A DNA stretch of 64,000 nucleotides from Auricularia sp. M13 (GCA_037042915.1 CM073195.1:868001-932000), one strand, 5' to 3'. Shown: positions 47,056 to 58,658, counted from the first letter of the stretch. The notes: generated from the letters alone by a model not told the origin. Made by a program: numbers and translations.

Positions 47056-48968
47056 GGTGTATGAGTGTGGAAGGAGCGAACGGTACACGGATGGGCGGAC
47101 GTGGCAGTTGATGATTTCCAACTGCGATGGTTTCTTCCGTCCGGTACCAGATGCTCCGCCGGCCCTCTCGTTGCTCTCCACGTTCGCAACAACCCTCGAC
47201 GTTCTGATACGAAGAAAGCGTCGGATTCCATCATAAAACTCATGCAATATTGATTTGTAGTCTCAGTTGCCCCTCTGTATAGACAACTATCCAGGGTCTG
47301 CTCAATGTTGAAGTGGAATTTGCTCAGTGAACACCAGACTGTTACAATCGAATTGCCCCAAACGCATAGAATTGGACGTCAGGTGGATGTTTGGGCCAAG
47401 CGAGCAGCACGTCCACTGAAGTTTGTTCAAGTCCGCACCGACAAACAGGCGTCGGAGGCAGTGACAGACCCGCGTCGACAGTCTGTGGTGGGCAGTTCGA
47501 CGTGAACCTGACATTCCTGCCCAACATGAAGCTTCTCCCATACAACAAGATGCGAAGTAGCGTCCAAAAGCCATATTGTATCTATCTCATGGGAAATGCA
47601 GTATGCTCTAGTCATCATCGACGAGAAAGTCCCCGTCTGCGAGACCACCGATGGATCCACTGCAGCTCCCATCATCCAGATGCTAAGAAAGCAGGCGAAA
47701 TATGCCATCCGCAAGTGCACCAGCTTGAAGCATGCCAAGACTGCTGTGAATTTTAGCGGAACATGCTGAGCAACGACGGTTTCGAGTGCGCGGCCATGCA
47801 GACCGCCGGCGAGGACGACATCGGCAGCGTTGTCCTCGTGTTCTCAGTTCCTTAGCACAGTTTGACCAACTGAGGATTCGGTAGCTAGCTCGTGCAGCGC
47901 AAGAGCTGAAGGCGCCGTGCATCGCCTCGGGCGGATTCGCCAATGGTCGCGGTTGCAGCTCCCCAAACCTCAATATCATAAACTGAGAGAACTTGTTCTC
48001 AGCTTTCCAGCGCATTAGCACTCGGCACCCAAGGAATAAACATGGGCACGAGAGTCTCATCTCACCTACGTACATCCGTCACTCATCGCACACTGTGACA
48101 ATGGAACGGCGTTTATCGTCACTGACAAGGCAGCACTAGATGAACTGTTGTAATTCCTGCCGAACTCACGCTATGAGTTTACCGCGTTCGGGCAGTGTAG
48201 TGAGGCTGAAGAAATTAAAAGGAGGTCGCGAGCAACAGAATCAACGAGTTGACAGCGCCGGGCCCGGGAAATTTGACTTCCGGTGTAGGGAGTCGACCAG
48301 CCCGTACTTACAGTAGGACATCCACACGGTCTTAAGACAACGGCAGGTAGTAAAGCATGTCATCTATTGGGTTCATTGGCTTGTCTTCAGTTCAGTTCAG
48401 GTTCGTAACACAACACAACACACAACACGGGCACGGCGCACCGCTAGAAATACACACTCGTGAGCGGATGGGAAGAAAAAACGGCGATGCGGGCAAAAAT
48501 CCAAAAAGCAAAGCATAAGCGTGAGCATAAAAACGGCGGGGAGGTTGTCGAAGAATAAAAATGCAAAAGCATGGCATGAAGGGTCCGTTGAGGGACAAGG
48601 ATGAGGAGGGTGATGAGGGCGGAGGCGAAAGCTTTTACCCTGGGCTGAATCCTGGCGCCGGAAGTGTGGGACTATTTCGAAGTCCTGGCGGCAGCGGCAG
48701 GGGGGCCAGGGCGGGCGGGACCAAGCCAGGCTATGTGTGTGGGCCTGGCCGGCCCCTGAGGCGGCTGGTCGTCGCGGCGTGGAGGTGTCATGAGCATCAT
48801 CGACATCAGAAGGGCATGTCGCGTCATCGTCGTCGTCGGCGAGGGCATGTGCGGGTGAGAGGGAGAAGCGCGTCGTCAGGCTTCAAGGGTGCAGTCGGCT
48901 CGGGGATGTTTACACTGCGACACGAGGCGATGCGATTCCGAAAGCGCCCGACGACGGGAGCAGCAGGG
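47056..48968. other. Intergenic with unresolved coding-like pieces
   Basis: 1.9 kb. Two plus-strand stretches read like exons: FDVNLTFLPNMKLLPYNK near 47500-47575, and YALVIIDEKVPVCETTDG... near 47602-47755, ending at TAG in GTGAATTTTAG. I could not connect them into a gene or recognise a family. 47840-48560 is AT-rich without candidates. 48560-48968 is purine-rich and probably the 3' region of the minus-strand gene to the right. Confidence 0.35.
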
Positions 48969-50094
48969 CTACGCGGACGAGCTCATGCCAGGTTTTTCGG
49001 CGTTGGTACGGCGGAAAGGACTCCATGAGTAAAAGTCCCACCAGCGACTGCCTTTGGAGGGCGTGTTCTCGGGGCCGTCCTGGTCGTCCATGTCCATGTC
49101 GGGCGGGGCGCCGAGACCTTCGACGTCCTTGAAACTAACCAATCCAGGGGCATTGCGACAGAGCTGGCTAGCGGTGCTGACGTCAAAGCTGGGCCGGTTG
49201 GCCGGCGGGCGGGTCAAGATTGAGTGACGGCGACGGCGGTGTCGATGGCGGCGTGGGAAAAAAGCCGAGGGACTCGAGAGACGGCGAGCGCTGAGAGCTT
49301 CGGGACCGGTGTGAGAGCTGGGTCGTCGGCGACGTGGGCTGGGTGGCAAACCCGGGGAGGCATGGTGCGGGCCACCCCACCAGGCCGTGTCGCCGTCTGT
49401 GCGCGAGCTGACGCTGCGGGCGCGGCTGTGGCTACGGCGCGCGTTGGGGGCGTAATTGGGGCCTGAGACTGCGCGCAGGGCACGGGAAGCGCTGTTGGGG
49501 GGCCTGCTCGCGTGCTGCGGCGTGGGCTGGGCGTCGAGCAAGCCCTGGAGCCGGGAGCGTAGCGCCTGCTCATGCGGGGTGAGCGGAGTGCTGGTGCGGG
49601 CTGAGAGCGCGGGGGACGCGGTGCGGCAGGACGGGTCCGAGCGCGAGGCCGCGGGGACGCCGGCGGGCCGCAGCGGCGTCGGATGTCTCAGCACTGGAGC
49701 AGACGACATGGAGTGACTGGGCCTGTGTCCGCTCATCGGGCTGCGCGGCGGACGCTGCCTGCTGAGCGGCGAGGGCGACGGCGGCGAGTGCATGGCGAGG
49801 GCAACCGGGGCTGGACTCGTCCTGTGAGACGACTCGCGGCGCAGCTGGTACGAGGCCAGACGTCGTGGTCGGCGTCGCGCTCGCAGCAGTCGGCAATGAA
49901 GACGTCGTGGGGGCGTAGGGCACGGGCGTCGCGGTCCTGCTCGAGCTGGCGACGCGGTCTCGACGCAGCGTGTCTCGGAGCAGCCGCTCGACCGTCGACG
50001 GCGGCGACGACGGAGCCCTCCCCGGTGCCGGCGACGACGTCCTCGACACGGGCAGCGGCGTGAACAGGGCGGCGGCGGGGAGCGGGAGGTGCAT
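48969..50094 (-). CDS. Proline/serine-rich hypothetical protein
   Basis: The best start is ATG 50094 (MHLPLPAAALFTPLPVSRTS); the stop is at 48969. The protein is dominated by Pro, Ser, Ala and Arg. Conserved-looking parts are TVERLLRDTLRRDRV near the N-terminus, LTPHEQALRSRLQGLLDAQ in the middle and, at the C-terminus, SFKDVEGLGAPPDMDMDDQ and SKGSRWWDFYSWSPFRRT. The natural frame seems to switch near 49807 (a C4 run) and again within about 49200-49380, where the frame PGFATQPTSPTTQLSHRS looks better than the Arg-rich one. These may be one-base errors or unrecognised tiny introns. Function unknown; probably disordered. It is divergent from the zinc-finger gene at 50407 across about 310 bp. Confidence 0.55.
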
Positions 50095-50406
50095 TGGGGC
50101 TCTGGGGGAAGTCGGAATAAACACGCTCAAATTCCCCCAGATTTATATGCCTCCGAAACATGGCAACACCCAATAATAAACGTCACCAGCCCGTCGTCAT
50201 CCCCGCCCGCCCGCCGCCATCATGCTGCCGCCGCCGCCGCCGTCGCCGCCGTGCTCCGCGGGACCGGTGCATACATGGACGCATGCAACTGTGGCAAATG
50301 AAAGGGGCTCTGAAAGTCGCGTGCGCGATCCGTTCCGAGTCCGCGCCGTATTCAGCGGAAGCAAAACGGCCGGCAGCCTCCACCGCGTCTCTGCAAGCAC
50401 CCACCC

Positions 50407-51338
50407 ATGGCCCGCCGCACTCGCAGGGCAGGCGCTGCCGAGCGCCAGCCCGCAGCGGCCCCGGAAATCCTCGTCGAGCACGCCGTTCCGCTCAGCCCGC
50501 ACAAGAGGCGCAGGCTGTCGGCCAGCGCCAATGCCGCCGCTGCCGGGGCGCGCCGCGCGACGCCGCCGCTGACGAGGAGCGCCGCCGGCGCGCTGAACGC
50601 GGGCGCTGCGTGCGCCAGCTGCCACCGCCGCCCCGCGCGCGCGGCCGAGCTCGTGACCTGCCCGCGGTGCGTGCGGCGTCCATCACACCACCGCCGCCGC
50701 CGCCGTTGCTGACTGTGCCGCAGCTGCGAGTCGATCGTGTGCACGGTCTGCACGCGCACCTGCACGTCGAGCGGCCCGGCCTCGCTGCCGCCGACGCCGC
50801 ACTCTCGTACTCGGCCACGCCGGTCGACGGCTCGCCGTACGGCTCTCCCCAGCGCCTGGCCGTGCCACTCGCGCTCGATTACCAAGAGGCTGCACAGGCC
50901 AAGCGCAGGCGCACCGCATCGGACGCGGATGAGACGCGTGGCGCCCACGGCCATCCCCAACTCGGCGTCGCGCTTGGCTTCGGCACCGTCGCATCCGTCG
51001 TCGGCGGCGACGGCCACTGGGCGGAAGACCTCATGCTCGGCGACGGCTGCGGCCGCACCGTCTGCAAGGCCTGCGCGGTCGAATACGAGGACGAGTGCGT
51101 GCCCGTTTTCCGTCTCCCTCTCGCATTCGACACGCGTCGCGCTAATTTCCGCGTTCCCGCGCCGCCGTTACATAGTGACACGACGACGTGCTTCGACTGC
51201 TACGGCATCCCGCTCAACGTCCCGCCGCGCCCTGCCTTCGCCGGCAGCGGCCTGCCCGCCAGCTTCGACTTTGCCTTCTCGCCAGACGAGGGCACTGCCA
51301 CGCCCGCGCTCAGCCCATCGCCGGCGCCAGCCTTCTGA
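50407..51338 (+). CDS. Cysteine-rich zinc-binding protein, family not identified
   Basis: The start is MARRTRRAGAAERQ at about 50407; the stop TGA is at 51336-51338. A first intron of about 60 nt (donor GTGCGT, acceptor near 50720) joins ELVTCPR to CESIVCTVCTRTCTSSG. The product contains CASCHRRPARAAELVTCPRC, then C-x5-C-x2-C-x3-C, and further on DGCGRTVCKACAVEYEDE and TTTCFDCYGIPLN. The spacing suggests paired zinc knuckles or a RING/treble-clef fold. A basic motif HKRRRLS near the N-terminus could be a nuclear localisation signal. The frame changes once at about 50790-50815 with no plausible intron of the right length, so a one-base deletion is suspected. I do not recognise the family. A nuclear regulatory role is only a guess. 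Confidence 0.6.
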
Positions 51339-52754
51339 CTCTGCCACTGAAACTGAAACTGATCAACGCTGCTCCTGCCCGCCTGCTCCCTGCTGTCTCC
51401 CATCGCTCTCCGTTTTTTTTTTTTGGTCACCGGCATATATCGCATTAACCACCTCGTCCCAAGCAACAGTCCTGTCATGTACCTCCCGCTCTTCCAACCC
51501 CTCAATTGCATTGCGCGTCTTTTTGCTCCGCTCGCCGCCTGCGCGTCTTCTTGAGGGACCTCCCTCGCTCCGAGTCTTCTACCGACGCTTTCGAACTCGC
51601 GAACCGCCGCAGCTGACGTTGAGCGTGACAGATACAATCGCAGTGGACACTGGACCCGGGGAGAACTCTCAACATTTCAACGTGCAGCAGTGCGTATGCC
51701 ATGACAGATATTGCGAAGTGCTTCGCTGGCTCGAGAAATTCGACAAGATTCGCAGACATGATCCCAAAGCGGTGCGTGGCGAGCATTTCACCTCGTCGAC
51801 GCCGAGTATAAGAACGGGGCGGGTTTTGTCCCCCTGCATTAATGTCTGGTACTGTGCATCTATGGCGGTCAGACGTGTGGCGCCGGAAGCTTCAAGGGCA
51901 GCGTCGACATCTGGGGCAACCACGGCATCGGCGTCACGTACACCGTGCAGTTCAACAACGACAACCAGTACAACCAGTATCCATTCACGTAGGACGCCAA
52001 CGGCGAGGCGCGGTTCAACCTCACCGTGTGAGTTCTGCTGCCTGTCGCCGTCCTGGTATTTAACGGACTTGGATCCTTCGATCGATGTTGACAGGTCTCC
52101 GACGCGATGTATGGCTTCAACTGCGCCGCTGTGGACCGGTGCGCACTACGTACTTCCCGATGAGGACACTGGACAGGGATGAGTGACCTTGCGGATGATG
52201 ACTGTCGTTGATACACAGTGCGACGCTCTATGCCGGATATTTCAACTGGGAGTTCGAGAGCTAGTCGACCGTGTATGGTGCGTGGATGTCTTTTCTTCGA
52301 GGGATTGTCTCGTGACAGCTTGCTGCAGAGGGCGATTTTCCCCAGTGATTTTCGGCACCGATTTGTATAGACAAATCTATACAGATATTTATGGCATGGA
52401 AGTGCTCGGGCTCTGGTCCATTCGCTTTTTTCTTTTGTGCTGGCTGAAAAATAATCCAATTCGAACTCTGCTCTGGGATGCTGTTCTTGACATGATGGAG
52501 GATCATCGCCTCATCCAGACTGGAAGATTCGGTCGTGTGCAACCTCGCGAGGGCCAATGACGATGAATTCACAAGATGCATGCTGCAAGAAGCTTTACAG
52601 GAGTTGAGAATGAGAACAGAATGCATAGTAACTGTTACTGTTACACACGGGATCATTGTGCACGTGCTTGGCACTCGGATGCGCGCCGCATGGACATCGC
52701 TGGCTCCCGATGTCAAATCTGGGTCTCTTTCCTTCCTCATCCTCCACGCCGATC
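51339..52754. other. Intergenic, includes a candidate decayed gene
   Basis: 1.4 kb. The first 300 bp is pyrimidine-rich 3' UTR-like DNA with a T12 run at about 51415. 51860-52265 holds the pseudogene candidate listed separately. 52270-52754 has no clear gene; it leads into the promoter of the membrane protein at 52755. Confidence 0.4.
51868..52262 (+). pseudogene. Possible decayed small secreted-protein gene
   Basis: Three stretches in exon-like order resemble a small secreted fungal protein. The first is YGGQTCGAGSFKGSVDIWGN continuing to YTVQFNNDNQYNQYPFT. After an in-frame TAG at 51990-51992 it continues DANGEARFNLTV to a donor-like GTGAGT at about 52028. The second is VSDAMYGFNCAAVDR from about 52098. 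The third is ATLYAGYFNWEFES ending TAG at about 52262. I found no initiating exon with a signal peptide. The TAG may be a real nonsense mutation, or it may lie in an alternative intron starting at GTAGGA. Function unknown. Confidence 0.35.
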
Positions 52755-54519
52755 ATGACCCGCCGCGCGCTGCTGGTGGCCGCGGCGCTCGCCTGCGTGC
52801 AGGACGCCTATTCCGTCTCGTATACTACCTGCAAGGACCCGAGCGTGACGTGGTATAATAACAAGGATGGCCTCAACCCGTGTCAGCAGTACGAGGCCCT
52901 GCGACGCAGATGCGACAGCGGTTGTGCGTGCTCCCGCCGTCCGCGAGCGAGCATGCTGGCTGATGTATGGCTCGCCGGCAGTCGAGGTGCCGCAGTTGAG
53001 CGTCAACACGCCGGGCGACCGCTGCGACTCCCAGTTATGTGCGTCCGGATTGTCGAGAGCGGCCAGTCTGGATTGCTGACGTTCCTCCTCGCAGCTGCCT
53101 GCTGCTGCAACAGGTGCGCACGGCCTGACGTTGCATTGTCCTCAGCGCTCACGCTCGTCGCAGCATCTCGTTCACATTGTCGATGCTGTGCCTCCAGTGC
53201 GCCCATCCCACTCTCAGTCTTCGTCGCGCGCGCTCACGCCACCGCTCATTGCAGGTGCCAACAGGGCGTCGGCACCGGAATACCGCCGGACACTGGCATC
53301 GACGCAGGCACGGGAGCCTACCAGCTATACCTGGGTAGCTGTGGGCCCGTCTCCAACAAGTCGTGCGTTGCATTGCGCCGCGCCGCGCTTGCCCGCTTCT
53401 CCGACCCCTCTGATGCTGTTGCAGGTTGCCAGAGCAGACACAGCTGGCGGTGTGCAGAGAGGGCCCGAGCCTCAAGCGCTGGATGTACGAGCTCTTTTGG
53501 TCGGACGGTCCCTGGTACGCATGCCATGCCGCCACGGATATGAACGCTGAATGAACCCTTCGAATCCTTACAGGTTCCTGGAATACACCCGGCAGGTATG
53601 TCGCGACGCTACGCGTTGCCACCCACGGAGCACGCGTTGCTAATCGTCGGTTGCATTTGCGCGCAGACGGCGAATCTGCAGGCTGCTGCTGGGACGGACG
53701 ATCCGGGCAAATGCAACGACACCACCAGCAGCACGATCGGCACGACGACCGGTACCACCGTGTCGCGCTCGACGGAGAGTGAGCCCAGCAGCACGAGCGC
53801 GGTGCTGGGCGGTGGGACGGCAGACCAGGCCAATCGTCCGGGACCCGACGCAGATCAAGACAACGGCGACGGTGGCAGCAAGACGGGCATTATCCTAGGC
53901 GCAACCTTGGGCGCGGCCGTCGCAATCATCTTGCTCATTGCGCTCTCCTGCTATCTGGTGCGGCGCCGACGCCGCGAAACGGTCAGTTCGACGCTCGGTC
54001 TTCTCGGGTGTCCCGCGGTGCTGATCGTCGCGCAGAGCCCGGATCTGTACGAGTCGCGCCCGTACGAGGGCACGGCCACGATGGCCTCTGTCGTGCCAGT
54101 TCCGCCGCGCATGTCCGGCTCGGCGTATACTTATTCGGATGCGGGCGCACCATATTATGGGCCGCCGGTGTCGGCCATGCCTCCGCCGCCCACGCGGCGC
54201 GACACGGTCCCGCCCAGCTACTACGCGGCCTCGTCCTCGACAAGCTTCCAGCCCTCCGCGCCTAGCCGTACGTCCTTTTCGCCCGATTTATCCTTCATTA
54301 ACGATGTATCCATCTGCAGACTCGCAACAAGCCTCGCAAACCTGGTCTTCGCCTGGACAGTCCGCCTCGCTCCTCGCGTATCAGAGCACGCATGACGTGC
54401 TGCAGATGCCTGCATCTCCGCCGCCGCCGGCACAAGTCGAGCCGTACCTGCTCATGAGCGGCGGCCCGGCGCTGAACGACCGCAAGACGCGTCCCCCGCC
54501 CGCCTACGAAAACTCCTGA
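52755..54519 (+). CDS. Type I membrane protein with Ser/Thr-rich stalk and C-terminal PPxY
   Basis: The start is ATG 52755: signal peptide MTRRALLVAAALACVQDAYS, then a Cys-containing ectodomain (YTTCKDPSVTWYNNKDGLNP followed by CQQYEALRRRC; later GIPPDTGIDAGTGAYQLYLG and WMYELFWSDGPWYACHAATD) spread over several short exons. A Ser/Thr-rich stalk precedes one membrane helix (IILGATLGAAVAIILLIAL) with a basic stop-transfer RRRRRE. The cytosolic tail is Tyr/Pro-rich (SPDLYESRPYEGTATM, APYYGPPVSAMPPPPTRRD) and ends RPPPAYENS, a PPxY motif of the sort bound by WW domains of Rsp5/NEDD4 ligases. The architecture matches a widespread, uncharacterised agaricomycete family of single-pass cell-surface proteins. 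Exon borders in the ectodomain (52900-53600) are tentative. Confidence 0.7.
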
Positions 54520-55602
54520 TCCTCCGCCCTCCCCATCCCCATCCTCACCTCCCCCTCCTTTTACCTGTCTCCCTTCGCTGTCAATCCTGTGGGCTTCGAG
54601 TTTTCTCCCCTGCCTCTAACTTAAGCGTCTCCTCACAAGTTTCCCTCGGGCTGGACGAAACCCCTTTTTTGCCAGCATCCATCACATCGTCCGCTCGCTG
54701 TAGCATTACAGTACGATTGCCGCTCCCTTCGCACGCACTCAGATTGCACGTTTTCCTTCAAGATTTAACTTGCTCTTCGATGCTCATTGCTCACTGCTAC
54801 GGACTTCCTGAGTGCCTTCCTGGATCTATCACCACCCCGGCGTGTAGATTAATACAATACACTTCGACGATACATCCTTTGTCTGGGTATTGAAATTGGC
54901 GATGAGCTTGGCTGCTCTGACTGGATGGAATATCGAGGCCGACGAGTATGAGCCTGAATGCTATTCAGCCACGCGGGTAAGCGTTAGTAGTCGTAAATGA
55001 AATAGTCACGGAGAACCCCATTAAATCGCTGTCATACACATATGTCTCTATGTTTGAAAGCTCTGTTTGCATGAGCGATGCAGGAAGTGAGATGCCGTCC
55101 ACTCGACTTTCCCCGAACGTGGCCCGTGCGCCGCTCATCCGCCCCTTATAACCCATCGTCCCAACGCCGGATTGTTCGTTACCACTCTGGCCCTATGGCT
55201 TAGATCAAGTGTAGTATCTGTTCTTTATAGTTTAACAACTATAACGCCTCCCACGGGAGGTCCGTTCGTTGTTATCTTATTTTTGCCCGCGCGCGTCGCG
55301 CTCCTGGGCTTGCTCAGGACTGCGCGGCGCTCGATGTCCTCGCTGCTGCACGACCAGCTTGCGACGTCAGCGCTTCCTTCTGCGCTTTGCGCTCCTGCTC
55401 CTTCGTGAGACTGCCATGGTCGGCCTGGTTGGCGACGTGCCTGGTAGTTTGAGGAACGAGTGGGACTGCGAACCCCAAGCGATCTCCTTTGATTCAAGTG
55501 TACAGTATTGTCGACGTGTTGGATACTTGTAACTTGTTGATTCAGGTTGGTCTTGTTATTTAACTTCAGGGTGTACTAGTACAATTTGGTACGTGCTTGC
55601 GT
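54520..55602. other. Convergent 3' regions, no gene recognised
   Basis: 1.1 kb between convergent genes. 54520-54700 is pyrimidine-rich 3' UTR-like DNA. A short ORF at 55172-55408 (+) and its antisense have no features I can name. Confidence 0.45.
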
Positions 55603-56462
55603 TCACCGCGGCGCATTGTTCAGCATCTCCACGAACTTGTCGCCGAGAGCGGCGGCAGCCATTGGGTTCGCACCTTGAGAAAGACAGCGTCAGTCAAGAG
55701 TGCGGACGTCGAGATGAAGGAAGCCTACCGGATACGAGTTCGCGGTCGACGGCAATGGCTCCTGTCTTGGCGCCTACAGTGTCGACCATCTTCGCGCCGG
55801 CATTCGCGAGTGCGCTCTGCACCTTCTCAATCTCGCCGCCTTTCAGCGTCTCGACAAGTTTCTCCTCGGTGTCAGACCAGGAGATGATCTCGTAGCCGGC
55901 ATACGCGAAGGGCTTTGTCGACAGCAGCGCGTATGGGCCGTGGCAAATGACCGCTGAAGCGTCAAGTCAGAAAATATGAGAAATGGCATACGCCGGGTAC
56001 GCGGGGCTCACCAGTGGGCTTAGCTCGCGTGTGGAAATGCGTAAGGATGCGGCCCAGCTCGGGGTCCGAGCCCAAGTCGGTCAGCGGCGCGTGTCCGCCG
56101 GGGACGAACACGCCGGCAAACGTCTCGAGCTCGGCATCGGTAATCGTAGCGAACGGGCGCGGGCTGAGCAGGTTGTTCTCGAGCTCCATCTGCTTGATGA
56201 GTTTCTCCTCCTTGCGCTTCTGCCACCACGCGCCGAGGAAGGCCAGCGGCGTGGACTTGGAGAGCGGGTCGATGTTGGGCTGCTTGCCCTGCGGCGAGGC
56301 GAACGTCACGGAGTAGCCCGCGTCGAGCAGGCGAGTGAGCGGCTTCGCGAGCTCGGAGAGGAAGAAGCCCGATTCCTCCTCAACGACGGTGCCGTCCGGC
56401 TTGCGCAGCGGGAAGGCGTGGGCGTCGGACAAGATGATGAGCACTTTCTTTTGCGTGGTCAT
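55603..56462 (-). CDS. DJ-1/PfpI-family protein (Hsp31-like)
   Basis: Three exons (56012-56462, 55729-55953, 55603-55673) give 248 residues, the usual length of the family. The start is ATG 56462. The N-terminal fold reads KKVLIILSDAHAFPLRKPDG, GFFLSELAKPLTRLLDAGYS and VTFASPQGKQPNIDPLSKS. The acidic residue upstream and AVICHGPYALL supply the Glu and Cys-His of the catalytic pocket; the Cys is rebuilt at the first splice junction. GVFVPGGHAPLTDL is the oxyanion/dimer block. The C-terminus is GANPMAAAALGDKFVEML. Hsp31-type members act as glyoxalase III or stress chaperones. Which activity applies here is not shown by sequence. Two palindromic promoter-like elements lie about 450 bp upstream. 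Confidence 0.9.
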
Positions 56463-58658
56463 GGTAGAAGTGTTGACTTGAGTTGGGTTGGCAGTGGCAT
56501 CCCGCGAACGAGCAATTTGAGTGGCGAGGAGGGGCCAGTGACGACGCTATGACGTTACAGACTGTACAGTGGCTCCGGTCAGCATCGCAGCCTATACCAG
56601 TGACTGCTAATCCAGTCTTAGGAGCAGCGATAGAGCACGAGGAAAGACGGTGTCTGGCAGTGGAATGGCAGGTAGTGCTAGATGTCGGCGGAAGTGAGGC
56701 TTCAAGACTGAAATAGCATGCAGGTCCACAGGTAGTCCGCAGGCTATGTTCGAGAGAAATAATAGGGAAGAACAAGATTACCGTAAGGCCATGGGGGTCC
56801 CCGTTGCAGAATTCCTGCTACCTTGGTAGTAGGTCTTAGCGTTCGATGCCGGAATCCGCAATAGAAAACTATTTGATACGAAACGTTCCTCCTGCTGCAC
56901 CTTCCTTCTATGGGCATTTTCCGCGGAAAGTTGGCCATTTATGGGCATAATCCGCGGAAATGCACGGCTCTGCGGTCCGACACAGCGCCCAAGGATGTTC
57001 GACCTCGTCGCCCTTGCTCCTCAGCTCTGTAACTCTCTGCAGTCGAAGGTGTCCTCAGTGTGCTTGCCGTACATAAGCTATGCGAGCGCAATCAGCTGGA
57101 CGGGCTCAACTCGATGCCCAACGCACCTATCTCGCCCTTTTCTTTGCCAAGCACACGGGATGCTGAGCTCGCCTCTGCGCGCGGTTAGCGCTCTCCTCTT
57201 CTGTGGCATGCCGCTGCTAAGAATGACGATAAAGCGGGGCGTCAACTCCACGCCCTCATTGTGCTTCGCTGCAAGGAACGAGCTCGACGACGACAATGGT
57301 GTCCGTGAGTAACATCGCGTGATTCACCTGCGCGTCTTCCGAGTCGACCTCCTCCATCAACTCTGCCAGCCCATCGCCCTTGGCTGTACGCCCCGTAACT
57401 TCAAGTTCTTGCTCTGCATCCTCACTCGACACTGTGACTGGGCCGGCGTGACGGCCAGGGCATTGACTGCATACCGGACTCGTTGAGCAGCCTGTGACAG
57501 AGTGGTTACGATGGATGTGTTTCCGCATGCGTGTGACCCGCCAGACATGTGCGCCTGCTTGGGCGGTGCAACGACGTTCTATTCCACTTCGCGGCCAGCA
57601 CTCGGCGACGGGCTTGGGTTCTGGATCCGATTCTGGCTTATGCATTGAATTTCTGGTTTTGCTTATGCTTCGCGCGCGCGTTCTGCTTTTGGCCATCGAT
57701 GCCAGCGCTGGCTGTTGGAATTCGACCTTGGTGCGACGAAAGCCCGGCATTGGGTGAGCCTGCCAAATTTCTTCGCAGTAGCGCACCACAGACAGTGCCT
57801 CAAGCACAAGTGATTCTCGTCTGCATGTGCTGATAGCAGACCATCATGGTGAAATGTCCATGCAAGATGCCATTGATGAATATGGCCGTGTCCAGCGGTC
57901 AATCGTCGTCTTGTAGTTGCCAGGATTCATATGGCGACAAATCGCATGCCTGAAACTAGCATACAGCCCCCGCCCTTTGTCTGCTGTTGATCCTCGTTGC
58001 TTTTGGCTGTTCTCTCATCAGACGTTTATCGGCACCTTCAATGTCGCACGATGCATGAAGACGGTCTGAACATGCTTGACGGTTCAACCTTGCTGTCGTC
58101 CTCAGATGCGAGCCCTTGTGGATTACCATGAAATATGCACTACCCTCGATCGTGGAGAATTTGCAACGACGGATGCCTGAATCTCACAATCCAGTTGGAA
58201 ATCGGGTATCTGTTGAGCATTTTAGCATCATAGCCAAATCAGTGAACTTGAAGAGCTGTGACTGTATTTAGTACAGACGCCGGACTAAACTATTCAATTT
58301 GCTCAATCTTTGCAATAGGTATCGAGTTGACAAGGTAGCAGGTAATGCCCGCGAGGGCCTGTGGGAGTTATACCAACGCGTTGTCGAGCCACGGCCAAAG
58401 TCCCAGGGTACAGTCAGACCGACGACCGTGACGAGTGTCCAGTATTACTACATATGGCCGATCAAATGTCGATAACGAGTGCAGAGCACACTCTCTTATC
58501 AGGCCGTCGCGCCAGGATACTTGCACCGCGCCTCGGTCGGAGCATGTCGGGCGAAAACCACCGTCCGCGCAGACATGGAACTTTTTGTCAGAAGCAGTGG
58601 CGAGACCGTAATTGAAACTCAGCTTCTTCGTTCGCCTCAGCCTCCCGGCAGAAAAAAC
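56463..58658. other. Intergenic between divergent genes, no coding gene recognised
   Basis: 2.2 kb between the DJ-1-like gene (-) and the peroxiredoxin gene (+). The minus ORF at 57256-57807 (183 codons) and others match nothing I know. The region contains the paired palindromic repeat at 56910-56960 listed separately. 57890-58350 is AT-rich. Both promoters must lie here. Confidence 0.45.
56910..56960. promoter_or_regulatory. Two copies of a PDRE-like palindromic element
   Basis: Two near-identical 20-bp units, ATGGGCATTTTCCGCGGAAA at 56910-56929 and ATGGGCATAATCCGCGGAAA at 56941-56960, start 31 bp apart. Each contains TCCGCGGA, the sequence known in budding yeast as the pleiotropic drug response element bound by the Zn2Cys6 factors Pdr1 and Pdr3. 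In the first copy the palindrome extends to TTTCCGCGGAAA. They lie about 450 bp upstream of the DJ-1-like start codon. Binding by a zinc-cluster activator is inference. Confidence 0.5.
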
